Shown: positions 26,331-35,093, counted from the stretch's first letter. The stretch: 64,000 nucleotides of DNA from SG8-41 sp035649495 (GCA_035649495.1 DASRJL010000067.1:1-64000); one strand, 5' to 3'. Made by a program: numbers and translations. Notes: generated from the letters alone by a model not told the origin.

Positions 26331-26714
26331 TCAGAAACGGTTGAAGTGCGCCGCCACGCACAGCCAGCGACCCTGGCGCCGGGCGTAGACGTCGGTATAC
26401 CGCCCCGATCCCATCTGCCCATCCGGTTTCCTGTACTCGAACCCGGCGTGGATGAGGGCCAGCTCGCCGCAGAACCGGATGCGCACAGCGACGGCCTTGA
26501 GATTCGAGCCCGGATACGGCCGCGCAATCCGGGCGAGGAATGCCGTCCGGTCGACGATCGAGCCGTCGACGCTGCTCGCCAGAAAATCTTCCGCCAGGTT
26601 CTCCGTATACCAGCGCACGTCCGATTGCTCGGCGGAGCGCACGTAGTTGCGATTGAGACCTTCCAGGATCTCCAGATCCTTCGCTCTGGCGCCATCGTGG
26701 GTGGCTTCGTGCAT
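26331..26714 (-). CDS. SnoaL/NTF2-like protein, tandem paralogue
   Basis: 127 residues; helix LNRNYVRSAEQSDVRWYTENL, AEDFLASSVDGSIV and GRYTDVYARRQGRWLCVAAH parallel the gene at 25927 almost position by position, showing tandem duplication. AGGAGGT ribosome site. The two are 11 bases apart and co-transcribed. Possible role: forming a heterodimer or using two related ligands; no pathway gene adjoins them. Confidence 0.8.
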   Translation of the reverse strand: MHEATHDGARAKDLEILEGLNRNYVRSAEQSDVRWYTENLAEDFLASSVDGSIVDRTAFLARIARPYPGSNLKAVAVRIRFCGELALIHAGFEYRKPDGQMGSGRYTDVYARRQGRWLCVAAHFNRF

Positions 26715-26928
26715 GACGCTACCTCCTGTTCGAATAGCCAAGGAGCGGATGCTAGTCCTTGCATTGGTATCATTAAAGATCCAGTTTTTGTAGTCTCAAT
26801 AGGGCCAGATACGACACCGGCACAGGGCAGTCTGACCCTGCTCGAGCAGAGTCCTCCCATGATCTGGAGTGTAACAAGCTGCCATTTTTGTGTATTATTG
26901 AATGCCAGATGGCTGCCACGGAAAGCGT

Positions 26929-28380
26929 ATGCTGCTGAATCTGCGAAGCGCGAGCGGTCCCCTGTACCGCCGCATCTATCACGCGCTCAAGTCCGGCATC
27001 CGCGAGGGCAGGTTTGGCCCGACCGCGCGCCTGCCCTCGACCCGGGCGCTGGCCGCGGACCTGGGGGTCTCCAGAAACACGGTCATGCTCGCCTATGAGC
27101 AGCTCCAGGCCGAAGGCTATGTCGTCAGCCGCGACCGCTCGACAACCCTTGTCGCCGGCGCCGTGCCTCCCCGGCCGTTGCCCGGACCGCCGGCGGTTCC
27201 CGCGCGACCCGCGAGAGTCTCCGCTTACGCTCAGCGCCTGACGCGCAACCCGGCGATGCCACCGGCCGCCTCCTACGCGAGCCGGCCGGGAATTCGCTAC
27301 GATTTCCGCTACGGTCGGCCTGCGCTCGACGAGTTTCCCCGTGAAATCTGGCGGCGCTTGCTCGCGGCGCGCGCCAGACGGCCGGGACACGACGCCCTGG
27401 GGTATGCACCCCCCGCAGGATACGGACCGTTGCGGGCGGCATTGGCCGACTATCTGAAACGCGCGCGCGGATTGTCGTGCGATGCGGAGCAACTGGTCAT
27501 CGTCAACGGCTCGCAGCAGGCAATCGATCTTGCGGCCCGCGTTCTGCTCGACCCCGGCGACGGGGCGATTGTCGAAGAACCGCATTACCCCGGTGCGACG
27601 CTCGCCTTCGAGGCCGTCGGGGCGCGGCTCATCCGGATTCCAACCGACGCGCAGGGACTGGACACGGCCCGACTCCCGCCGTCCAGCGAGAGAGCGCGCC
27701 TTGCATACGTCACGCCCTGCCACCAGTTTCCGACCGGGGTCATCATGCCGCTCGAGCGGCGCCTGGCGCTTCTGGATTGGGCCTCGCGGACCGATGCCTG
27801 GATCGTCGAAGACGACTACATCAGCGAGTTTCGCTATGAAGGCAGCCCGTTGGAAGCGTTGCAGGCCCTCGATCGCAACGGCCGGGTGATTTACATCGGG
27901 ACATTCTCCAAGACGCTGTTCCCGGCATTGCGTCTTGCCTATCTGGTACTGCCGCGCTCGCTCGTGCGACCGTTTCTCGCGGCGAAATGGGTGTCCGATC
28001 GGTTCTCCACGATGCTGCCGCAGGAGGCGCTCGCGGATTTCATCGCCAGCGGCCAGTTCGAGCGCTATCTGCGCCGCGCCGGCAGCCGCAATGCGGCGCG
28101 CCGTCGAGCCCTGATCGATGCGCTCCAGGAGCACTTCGGGGAGCGTATCGAGATCGCCGGCGAAAACACCGGCGTGCACCTGCTGGTCTGGCTGAACCGC
28201 GTCGGACCGCGCAATGTCGCGGCGCTCATCGAGCGGGCCGCGCGCGCAGGCGTCGGAATCTATCCCATCACGCCGTACTACTCGCACCCGCCGGGCCGTG
28301 CGGGCCTGCTCTTCGGTTACGCGTCGCTGACGGAAGCCGATATCCGGGCCGGGATCCGCCGGTTGGAAGGTGTCGTTTGA
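26929..28380 (+). CDS. MocR/PdxR-type GntR regulator with aminotransferase domain
   Basis: 483 residues. Residues about 5-80 are a GntR winged helix (LYRRIYHALKSGIREGRF, LPSTRALAADLGVSRNTVML); the rest is a fold-type I aminotransferase with PLP Lys in GTFSKTLFPALRL and the DDY of IVEDDYISEFRY. MocR regulators bind PLP or amino compounds to control vitamin B6, GABA or taurine genes. Start at 26929 is preferred for GGAAAG; 26902 is possible. Divergent from the SnoaL pair, its likely target along with itself. Confidence 0.9.
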   Translation: MLLNLRSASGPLYRRIYHALKSGIREGRFGPTARLPSTRALAADLGVSRNTVMLAYEQLQAEGYVVSRDRSTTLVAGAVPPRPLPGPPAVPARPARVSAYAQRLTRNPAMPPAASYASRPGIRYDFRYGRPALDEFPREIWRRLLAARARRPGHDALGYAPPAGYGPLRAALADYLKRARGLSCDAEQLVIVNGSQQAIDLAARVLLDPGDGAIVEEPHYPGATLAFEAVGARLIRIPTDAQGLDTARLPPSSERARLAYVTPCHQFPTGVIMPLERRLALLDWASRTDAWIVEDDYISEFRYEGSPLEALQALDRNGRVIYIGTFSKTLFPALRLAYLVLPRSLVRPFLAAKWVSDRFSTMLPQEALADFIASGQFERYLRRAGSRNAARRRALIDALQEHFGERIEIAGENTGVHLLVWLNRVGPRNVAALIERAARAGVGIYPITPYYSHPPGRAGLLFGYASLTEADIRAGIRRLEGVV

Positions 28381-28425
28381 GACAGGACGCGGCCGGGGCG
28401 CGTGCCCGAGCCGGGGGTCGCTCCG

Positions 28426-28773
28426 TCAAAGCGCGCGCCCGTCGAATTCCTTGACGTCGAGCGTCTTGAGATCGACGTCCTCGAGGCAGCGCGCGTTGAT
28501 GGCCGCCATTTCGTTGCCCTTCTGATCTACGCCGTAGGCGAAGGGATGGATGCCGCACACCTTGCAGAATCGATGTTTGATGATGTGCTTGTTGAACATA
28601 TAGGTCGCGGCATCGGACTCGGGCGTCAACAGCTTGAACTGAGCGCGCGGCACGAACCACAACAGAGACCCTTTGCGCGCGCATAACGAGCAATTGCAGG
28701 CCATGACGCTCTTCAATTCGCCCTCGACTTCGTAAGCGACTTTTCCGCAGTGACAGCTACCTTTGTATTTCAT
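28426..28773 (-). CDS. GFA/CENP-V-family zinc protein
   Basis: 115 residues. Zinc ligands are present: GSCHCGKVAYEV (CxC), CNCSLCARKGSLLW and RFCKVCGIHPF. The family includes glutathione-dependent formaldehyde-activating enzyme (Gfa), though many members lack that activity. Strong AAAGGAG ribosome site at 28773. The gap upstream holds the 26-base-period repeat. Confidence 0.88.
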   Translation of the reverse strand: MKYKGSCHCGKVAYEVEGELKSVMACNCSLCARKGSLLWFVPRAQFKLLTPESDAATYMFNKHIIKHRFCKVCGIHPFAYGVDQKGNEMAAINARCLEDVDLKTLDVKEFDGRAL

Positions 28774-28790
28774 ACGACGCTCCTTTGTCG

Positions 28791-28952
28791 CTGGTGACGA
28801 CACTCGCTGATGCTCGTTGGTGACGACGCTCTTTCATCGCTAGTGACGACGCTTCTCCCGCCGCTGGTGACGACATTTCCTGAAGTCCACGGGTGACGAC
28901 GCTTTCGGGCCGTGCGCTTCGTCACCGCGAAGCTCATCACTGCGACGCTCAT
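28791..28952. repeat. GGTGACGACGCT-word tandem element, 23-26 base period
   Basis: Five copies of GTGACGA(C) starting at 28794, 28820, 28843, 28867 and 28893, i.e. spaced 23-26 bases, followed by a reverse-complement arm (GTCACCGCGAAGC, CATCACTGCGACGC, 28920-28952). The unit CGCTGGTGACGACACTCGC matches the right arm at 5074-5136. With flanking sequence it fills the 301-base gap 28774-29074; I see no gene in that gap. Confidence 0.85.
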
Positions 28953-29074
28953 CGGCCTCTGAAACGATATCGGCAAGCATCTGTGCTCATCGCGTCGGCC
29001 GATGCGCGCCACCGGGGGTCGGATCCCCGGAAACCGGGGCCCCTCCTCCGCCCCTCGGCGCGCTACCGCTCAGC

Positions 29075-29464
29075 TCATACCGGCGCCAGCATGTTCGCAT
29101 CGCGGGCGAGCAGCCACTTGCCGTTTCGCTTCCTCAGGATAGACAGCGTATGTCCCGCGCGCTTCGTCGGTGCCGCGCCGCCGGGCGGGGTCATCGCGAC
29201 CGAGAGCCTGGTCCACATGTACGCCCAGTCGCCGAGCACCTTGATCTCCTGGATTTCGCTCTTGCCGTCGATTTCAGGCGCAGGCCCTTTCGATTGCGCC
29301 CTCGAGGCGGCGGCGAAGCCGGCTTTGTCCATCGGAGGCCGGCCCGGCACGAGAAACACGACATCGTCCGCCATCAGGCCAAGTACTGTTTCGACGTCAC
29401 CCGCCGTCGTCGCGGCCATCCAGGTCTCGACCAGCTTGCGTATCTCCTGCTCGTCCTTTTCCAT
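29075..29464 (-). CDS. SgcJ/EcaC-type SnoaL-like protein
   Basis: 129 residues with the DUF4440/SnoaL fold: EIRKLVETWMAATTAGDVETVLGLMADDVVFLVPGR split into helix and strand, and a terminal ILRKRNGKWLLARDANML. Members are usually small ligand-binding or isomerase-like proteins without assigned reactions. ATG at 29464 preferred over GTG at 29485. Divergent from the hydrolase at 29581. Confidence 0.8.
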   Translation of the reverse strand: MEKDEQEIRKLVETWMAATTAGDVETVLGLMADDVVFLVPGRPPMDKAGFAAASRAQSKGPAPEIDGKSEIQEIKVLGDWAYMWTRLSVAMTPPGGAAPTKRAGHTLSILRKRNGKWLLARDANMLAPV

Positions 29465-29580
29465 GCCATGTCCCGGTGGTGCCACGTTTGTTCGACAACC
29501 CGGACGGTTCCCGGTTGCCAGGACAGCGTAACATTCCCGCTCCAGCCAAGAACTGGCGTCCTGAACCTCGGAGGCCGACC

Positions 29581-30633
29581 ATGACCAGCCGTCCCTTCCA
29601 ACGTCTCGTTACCCTCCTGTGCGCGATTCCGCCCGTGCTGGCGGTAATGCCGGCCGCCGCGGCCTCCCTCGGCGGCCCGCTCACGCTCGAGGACGAAGGC
29701 AGCTTTTTCGTCAATGGGCAAAGCTTCCGGTCGGAATACCCGGGCGCGTCGGTCGCGACCGGTCCCGCCGCGCCGGGCAATATCACGGTGAACCAGATGT
29801 ACGTGCACTACCGGATTCCCGCCGGGAAAAAGGGAATACCGCTCGTGCTCGTGCACGGCTCCAACCACACTGGCATGACCTACGAGACGACGCCCGACGG
29901 GCGCGAAGGCTGGGCGACGTGGTTCGTGCGCCAGGGCCACCCGGTGTACGTGGTCGATCACTCCGGGCGCGGCCGCTCCGGGTTCAATCCGACGCCGGTC
30001 AACGCGGTGCGCGACGGCGGCGCCGATCCCAAGAACCTGCCGACGTTCTTTCTCGGTCCTATCGACCGGGCATGGTGGAATTTCCGCTTCGGCCCCGAGT
30101 ACCCGAAGCCGTTTCCCGGCCTGCAGTTCCCGCTGGAAGCGCTGGACCAGTACCTCGCTCAGCTCGTGCCGAACTCGGAGACGACCCTCGCCGGCGGTGG
30201 AGCCAACACGGTGAGCGCGCTCGCCGCGCTGCTCGACAGGATCGGTCCGGCGGTCGTGATGGTTCACTCCCAGTCCGGCGTGTACGGGCTGGACGTGGTG
30301 CGCAAGCGGCCGAACCTGGTGCGGGCGCTCGTGAGCGTCGAGGGCGGCTGCGAAACGGTCACGCCCGCCGACATCGCCACGCCGTTCGTCAAGGTGCCTT
30401 TCATATCCGTGTGGGGCGACAACAGCATCGGGGCGAAAGGCGCCAACGGCGACAAGCGGCGCGAAGGCTGCGCGCAGGCGATCGGGCTCATCAAGGGCGG
30501 CGGCGGGCGCGCGAACCTCCTGCTGCTCCCCGATGTCAGCATCAGGGGAAACAGTCACATGATGATGATGGACCGGAACAACCTGCTGGTAGCCGAGGTG
30601 ATCAGGAGATGGATCGGCGAGAACGTCAGGTGA
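29581..30633 (+). CDS. Exported alpha/beta hydrolase
   Basis: 350 residues: signal peptide (residues 1-28, ending AAAA), then an alpha/beta fold with the oxyanion LVHGSNHTG, VVDHSGRGRSG, nucleophile Ser in VMVHSQSGVYG and a final His in GNSHMMMMD. The HSQSG elbow and the Asn/His-rich C-terminus resemble esterases related to 6-aminohexanoate or dienelactone hydrolases. Substrate unknown. GGAGG ribosome site. The stop (AGG TGA TGAG) begins a short GGTGATGAG-type word. Confidence 0.8.
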   Translation: MTSRPFQRLVTLLCAIPPVLAVMPAAAASLGGPLTLEDEGSFFVNGQSFRSEYPGASVATGPAAPGNITVNQMYVHYRIPAGKKGIPLVLVHGSNHTGMTYETTPDGREGWATWFVRQGHPVYVVDHSGRGRSGFNPTPVNAVRDGGADPKNLPTFFLGPIDRAWWNFRFGPEYPKPFPGLQFPLEALDQYLAQLVPNSETTLAGGGANTVSALAALLDRIGPAVVMVHSQSGVYGLDVVRKRPNLVRALVSVEGGCETVTPADIATPFVKVPFISVWGDNSIGAKGANGDKRREGCAQAIGLIKGGGGRANLLLLPDVSIRGNSHMMMMDRNNLLVAEVIRRWIGENVR

Positions 30634-30767
30634 TGAGTGCTCCGGCGATGAGCCGCCGAACTGCTGCCCGGGTGCTGTCGGCATGTCCGGCCTCTGGATC
30701 CGATTCTCCGCACTTATTGATCATAGGCGAGCCAAGTGCAGGTGACTCACGACTAGCTTCGGGCGTA

Positions 30768-32372
30768 TCAATCAGACGACGTCCACTGTACGCTCCCCGT
30801 CGCGCATTCGGGAATACGGTTCCAGCGGTCGGGCGCACAACGCTTCCATCTCACACTTTCTGTGCACATGACGCGCGCGAAAAACCCTTCGTGTCGGCAG
30901 GCATCCAGCTCTCTCCGCATCTCGGTTTGCCAGTCCCCCACCGCGGCAGAAGTGACCGATACCGCCTCCGGCGCTGCCATGCGAGCGGAGGCTTCCCGCG
31001 TTGCCGATGTACCTTTGGCGTTCTTGATCGGTGTCGGTGAGCCCGGTCGCGAGATGGGACTGTGGACTGTGGAAATTCGTTCTTGCAGGGGTGATGGCTC
31101 CGGAGGATCCGCAGGAACAGTCGGAATCACGGGAGCCGAGGATGGATCCGCGGCCGGCACTGTCACTACTACAGAGCTACTGGGACTCGAGGCAGCCTGC
31201 CAGACGGGATGATTTTGCGATACCGTGAAATAGCCTGCTCCCACGCCGATCACCAGCCCGGCGGCGACCGCCGCAAGCGAGATCCGGATAAACCTTCGAG
31301 CCGAGCGCCTCAATGCATGCCGTCTGCGCGGCGATCGCGCTCTCGTAGCGGCGCCGCGCGCCTTTGAAACGAACAGGTTCGATGCGCGCTGGGTATTTTT
31401 GTAAAGCTGAACCCGGTCATGAATAGTCGGTTCGCTTCCACCCCTTCCCAGCAGCCCCCGCATCGGCTTTAAAGCGTTCACGGGCCTATCGTCGATCGCC
31501 GATTGCTTTGCCTCGTTTAGTTGTGGCGGGCCGCTGCAATCAGCAACGGACGCAAACGCCACCGGCGCCGACTCCGCGGCCGAAGCAGCTGGGAGGGCCG
31601 GTGGCTTCGATGGTTCGTTCGGTCGCATAGACGGAGTTTCGGAACTCGTGGGAGGCGTCGCTGCTGTCGTGGGGCCATCCGGTTCCGGTGACTGCAACGA
31701 CGGGCTTGCGACTGGTTGCATCCGAGGCAGCCGTAGGAAAGCATCCTCAAGGCCGCAGATCCGTCCTCGGAAGCGGCTCAGCAACGGTTCTGCGTCATCA
31801 CGAATGGAAAGCAACAAATGAATCGCCAGACCGGGCGCGTTGATGATGCGTACCAATTCATCGTCGAAATCGGCAACGCCAGCGCAATCGGATGGTGCAC
31901 GAAGGTACTGCTCGAAGCCATCGAGAATGATGAAAAAGCGCACGCCGAGCGCCTTACTCCATGCTGTGAGGCTGTCGGCCAACTCAGGAGGCGGTTCAGC
32001 CATCTGCGGGGCATTGCCGCGCAGTGCATCGCGGATTTGTGACCGTAGCGCTGTGATCGGTGCGCCTTCCCATCGATCGAAAATGATCGCAATATCGGAA
32101 CCGCGGTCCGTAGCTCTGTTCTCGGATTGGCGATCGGGGGATGGCGCAATGGCGCCGGTCTCGTCTTGCGCGCGGCGGACGTCGGCACGAAGTCGCAGCA
32201 ATGGCAAGACGCCTGTCTTCAGCAATGTCGTCTTGCCGGCGCCTTCTGCGCCGTATAGCACGGTCAGGCGAGAAAGGCGCAGGACTTCCACCAGCATCTG
32301 CGCTTCGAAATCGCGCGAATGCCAGGCGGAATGGCGTTTGAGGTCGGAATCGAGCACGCCTGTATCGCTCAT
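30768..32372 (-). CDS. STAND-type (nSTAND1-like) NTPase with transmembrane tail
   Basis: 534 residues. Walker A GAEGAGKTTLLK (41-52) and Walker B FFIILDGFEQ (146-155) with RFRGRICGLEDAFLRL downstream match the nSTAND/conflict-NTPase group of signalling ATPases. Residues about 220-300 are a Pro/Ser/Ala linker. A transmembrane helix (364-382, ISLAAVAAGLVIGVGAGYF) puts a Ser/Pro-rich tail outside, ending in a Cys-rich module with FFARVMCTESVRWKRC. No effector domain is recognised. STAND proteins often act in defence or development. Base composition looks poorer in GC than its neighbours, suggesting transfer. It stands alone. Confidence 0.72.
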   Translation of the reverse strand: MSDTGVLDSDLKRHSAWHSRDFEAQMLVEVLRLSRLTVLYGAEGAGKTTLLKTGVLPLLRLRADVRRAQDETGAIAPSPDRQSENRATDRGSDIAIIFDRWEGAPITALRSQIRDALRGNAPQMAEPPPELADSLTAWSKALGVRFFIILDGFEQYLRAPSDCAGVADFDDELVRIINAPGLAIHLLLSIRDDAEPLLSRFRGRICGLEDAFLRLPRMQPVASPSLQSPEPDGPTTAATPPTSSETPSMRPNEPSKPPALPAASAAESAPVAFASVADCSGPPQLNEAKQSAIDDRPVNALKPMRGLLGRGGSEPTIHDRVQLYKNTQRASNLFVSKARGAATRARSPRRRHALRRSARRFIRISLAAVAAGLVIGVGAGYFTVSQNHPVWQAASSPSSSVVVTVPAADPSSAPVIPTVPADPPEPSPLQERISTVHSPISRPGSPTPIKNAKGTSATREASARMAAPEAVSVTSAAVGDWQTEMRRELDACRHEGFFARVMCTESVRWKRCAPDRWNRIPECATGSVQWTSSD

Positions 32373-32585
32373 GGCTGCGACGAGCCTCTCACGAATTCTT
32401 CGCCGAGAGAGTGTCTATCCTACGATTATCCGACACGCTCCGATAGCCTGCCTCTACAACCGGGGATTTGACCAGTGGCCCCCGTCATGGCTCAGGGGTC
32501 ATGGGTCATGCGTCGCTGCCCAGCAGCGGCCGGGTGGCGGCGATGGCCGGATGACAGCGGCTCGGCAGCCGGCATCGCGAGCTCG
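32373..32585. other. Intergenic gap with GGGTCATG words
   Basis: 213 bases between the NTPase start and the amine oxidase stop. Around 32483-32513 are three words CATGGCTCAGGGGTCATGGGTCATGC (split), i.e. GGGTCATG in tandem. No opposing arm seen. The left half probably holds the NTPase promoter; no convincing -35/-10 pair was found. Confidence 0.5.
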
Positions 32586-33899
32586 TCACACTGCCTCGAG
32601 GACCTGCCGCCCGGCGCGCATCCCGCTGTGCAGCGCGCCCGCCACGGTTCCCGCCTCGCCCTCGTAGTCGGACGCCTCGCCCGCAAAGTACAGCGTTTCC
32701 TTGAGCGTAGCGGCAAGGGCCTTGCGCGCTCCGCTGCCGCCCGTTTTCACGTACGCGTAGGCGCCCCGCGCGTACGGGTCGCGCTGCCAGTCGTGGAAGT
32801 ACGAGGTCTCGAGCTGCGCTTCCACGTCGCACTGACTCCCGAACAGCGACCTCAGGGCCGACACGGCATTGCGCACGATCGCCGGTCCCGGCAGGCCCGC
32901 CATGCGGTGCGCCCGCGGTCCTCCGGCCCACGCGATCAGGAGTGGCGCGCGGGCGGGCAGCGCGGTCCAGAAGGTCGGAAACAGCGCGTCGGGTGACTGC
33001 ATGAATCCGGCGTCGCGATAACGGCCCTTCTCCAGCTCCTCCCAGAACGCCGTGTGGAACTTCAGGGCGACCCGCAGCACCGGTCCGGAAGCCAGGTAGT
33101 TGAGCGCCCGTTCCTTCTCGTGGAGCGGCGGCGAGAACCGGACCGCGCCCGGCGTGCCCGGCGGAAGCTGGAGCACGCCCAGCGGCAGCGTGACGACGGC
33201 GCGGGCCGCGCTCTCCCGGAACGGCTTCCCGAGGTGGACGCCCTCCACTTCGACGTGCCCGCGCTTCCACTGCACGGCGTGCACGGCGGTCTGCAGCTGC
33301 AGGCGCGCGCCGTTCGCCGCCAGGTCGCCGGCAAGCGCGCCCATCAGCGCGCCGTAGCCGCCGGACGGACGGTACGACGCGTCGTTGGCCGTGCCCTCGC
33401 CGGTCCACTCCTCCACGATCGCGCGCGCGCTCACTCGCGACGGATCGGCGGCGTCGTATCCCTCCACCATGCGCAGCGCGAAGGTCTGCGCTTCCGCCGA
33501 CAGCCGTTCCTGCAGATTGCGCCGGATGTAGGTCTCGAAGGGCACATCCTTGCGCGGCACGCCGGCTGCCTCCATGGCCCGCTGCACCTCCTCGAACATC
33601 GCACCGCGATTACTCGGCCTGAGCTTCCCGGCGCGCGCCAGCCAGCGGTCGCCCATCCGCCGGGTGGCCGCGATGCCGAACTTCTGCATGAGCGAGAACG
33701 TCGCCTCGGGCCGGCCGTGTATGAACTCCGGGCCCATTTCGACGGGAACGTTGAGGCCCGGCTCGTGGCGCGACCAGCACCGCCCGCCGATGCGATCGCG
33801 CGCCTCCAGGACGAGGACCGACCGCTTCGCTCGCGCCAGCTCGGCCGCGGCCGCAAGCCCGGCGGCGCCGGCGCCGATGATCAGGACGTCAACAGACAA
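32586..33899 (-). CDS. Flavin monoamine oxidase / amine oxidoreductase
   Basis: 437 residues. The N-terminal FAD dinucleotide fold is clear (VLIIGAGAAGLAAAAEL and EARDRIGGRCWS), as is the C-terminal GETLYFAGE-type loop (LYFAGEASDYEGEAGTV) that closes the flavin site. This is the monoamine oxidase/PAO group, oxidising amines or polyamines. The only plausible start is TTG at 33899; it abuts the repeat element and no ribosome site is visible between them. Confidence 0.85.
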   Translation of the reverse strand: MSVDVLIIGAGAAGLAAAAELARAKRSVLVLEARDRIGGRCWSRHEPGLNVPVEMGPEFIHGRPEATFSLMQKFGIAATRRMGDRWLARAGKLRPSNRGAMFEEVQRAMEAAGVPRKDVPFETYIRRNLQERLSAEAQTFALRMVEGYDAADPSRVSARAIVEEWTGEGTANDASYRPSGGYGALMGALAGDLAANGARLQLQTAVHAVQWKRGHVEVEGVHLGKPFRESAARAVVTLPLGVLQLPPGTPGAVRFSPPLHEKERALNYLASGPVLRVALKFHTAFWEELEKGRYRDAGFMQSPDALFPTFWTALPARAPLLIAWAGGPRAHRMAGLPGPAIVRNAVSALRSLFGSQCDVEAQLETSYFHDWQRDPYARGAYAYVKTGGSGARKALAATLKETLYFAGEASDYEGEAGTVAGALHSGMRAGRQVLEAV

Positions 33900-33992
33900 G
33901 GATGAACGTGGAAGGATGAAGGATGAAGAAAGGTATCACAGCCGGGCGTCACGGTTCATGACACCTTTTCCGCGTTCATCCTTCATCCTTGG
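33898..33992. repeat. AAGGATGAA-word inverted element
   Basis: Left arm 33898-33928 with three words (AAGGATGAACGTGG, AAGGATGAAGGATGAAG), loop about 40 bases, right arm 33970-33992 (TTCATCCTTCATCCTTGG). The TGA of the lipocalin-like gene (33983-33985) is inside the right arm, and the TTG start of the amine oxidase gene touches the left arm. Confidence 0.88.
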
Positions 33993-34432
33993 CGCGCAGC
34001 GGGCAGGACCTCGACGCGATCCCAGACCAGCGTGTTGACGAACTGGCGGGCGTCGGTGCCGCTCGTGCGCGGCGTGGTCTCTATGGTCAGCTTGTCGCCG
34101 TCCACGGCGAAGTAGCGGACCTGTTTCGTGCCCGTCCACGCCTCGTTCCAGGAAATCTCGACCGCGTGCGTCACCTGGTTGCCCTCGACGGTGTACGTGC
34201 CCGAGTAGGCGCTGACGATAGAGTTGAACAGGCGCACGCGCTCTTCGTCGGTGAGCACGGCGCCCGCTGGAGGCTCGCGATCGCTCTCGACAGTGACGGA
34301 CATCATGTAGCCGCCGGGCGTATACATTATGTAGGCGTGCGGCAGCATATCGGTCCGCACCTCACCCGTATCGAGGAACCGGCGCGTATAGGACCTGAGC
34401 TTCCACACACCCGCGATCGCGTTCGCTATCAT
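33983..34432 (-). CDS. Lipocalin-like protein
   Basis: 149 residues of the lipocalin_5-type barrel: IAGVWKLRSYTRRF is the typical N-terminal GxW motif, followed by YIMYTPGGYMMSVTV and a C-terminal WDRVEVLP. No signal peptide. Family members are small ligand-binding proteins without assigned reactions. Its final residues ARQG and stop are generated by the repeat element. Confidence 0.8.
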   Translation of the reverse strand: MIANAIAGVWKLRSYTRRFLDTGEVRTDMLPHAYIMYTPGGYMMSVTVESDREPPAGAVLTDEERVRLFNSIVSAYSGTYTVEGNQVTHAVEISWNEAWTGTKQVRYFAVDGDKLTIETTPRTSGTDARQFVNTLVWDRVEVLPAARQG

Positions 34433-34455
34433 GTCAAAAGCTAAATACAGGACTC

Positions 34456-34600
34456 AGCCACGGAACCACACGGAAGGGCGCGGACGTTTTGACACGACGC
34501 TGAACTTCCTGCAACCGCGCTCTGTATCCGTGAGAGCCGATCTTGCAGCAGCAGATTTTCCTGCTTCCGTGTGTTTCCGTGTGATTCCGTGGCCAATGAC
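34456..34600. repeat. CCACGGAACCACACGG-word inverted element
   Basis: Left arm 34456-34486 (AGCCACGGAACCACACGGAA), right arm 34563-34600 (CTTCCGTGTGTTTCCGTGTG, then ATTCCGTGGCC). Second copy of the element at 11757; here the loop is about 76 bases and has no insertion. Confidence 0.88.
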
Positions 34601-34607
34601 TTTCGCA

Positions 34608-35093
34608 TCACTTGGCGTCGATGACCTCGGCGAAAAGCTTGAGCGCCGCAGCTGAAAACGTCCGCATGTTGGCCACGCGGTCGCTGCTGCCCGTCTCGAT
34701 CTTGAGAGTGCGCTCGACCGGGCCGACGACGACGACAAAGCTCACGCCCGAGGGATCTCCATAGCGGTTCCCGGTCGGTCCGGCCGCTCCGCTTTCGCCG
34801 ATCGCCCACGTAGCATTGCAGCGCTCACGCATTGTGCGCGCGAGCATCAGGGCCCAGGCTTCGGTGCAGCCTCGCTTCCCGGCGAACATCTGCTCCCCCG
34901 TTTCGCGCAAAGCCAGAAACGACTGCCGGGTATAGAACGCGCCGCCGCCGATGAAATACGCCGACGCGCCCGGCACGGCGAGGAGCGCCGCCGAGACCAG
35001 ACCGCCGGTCGACGACTCCGCGACGACGAGCGTTTCCTTGCGCGCCTTCAACCGCGCGCCGATCTTTTCACCCAATGGCAGGAGATCCTTCAT
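34608..35093 (-). CDS. CinA C-terminal-like protein (nicotinamide-nucleotide amidase family)
   Basis: 161 residues of the PncC/CinA C-terminal domain. Motifs AESSTGGLVSAALL and GESGAAGPTGNRYGDPSG are those of nicotinamide-nucleotide amidase, which deamidates NMN to nicotinate mononucleotide in pyridine-nucleotide recycling. It is stand-alone, without the N-terminal CinA half. ATG at 35093 with GAGG upstream is preferred to GTG at 35102. Stop AAG-TGA-TG is word-like. Confidence 0.85.
   Translation of the reverse strand: MKDLLPLGEKIGARLKARKETLVVAESSTGGLVSAALLAVPGASAYFIGGGAFYTRQSFLALRETGEQMFAGKRGCTEAWALMLARTMRERCNATWAIGESGAAGPTGNRYGDPSGVSFVVVVGPVERTLKIETGSSDRVANMRTFSAAALKLFAEVIDAK

Noticed and set aside
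28791..28952. Regular 23-26 base spacing resembling a CRISPR array
   Set aside because: Repeat is only about 8 conserved bases, degenerate, and the spacers are also repetitive; no leader or cas genes.
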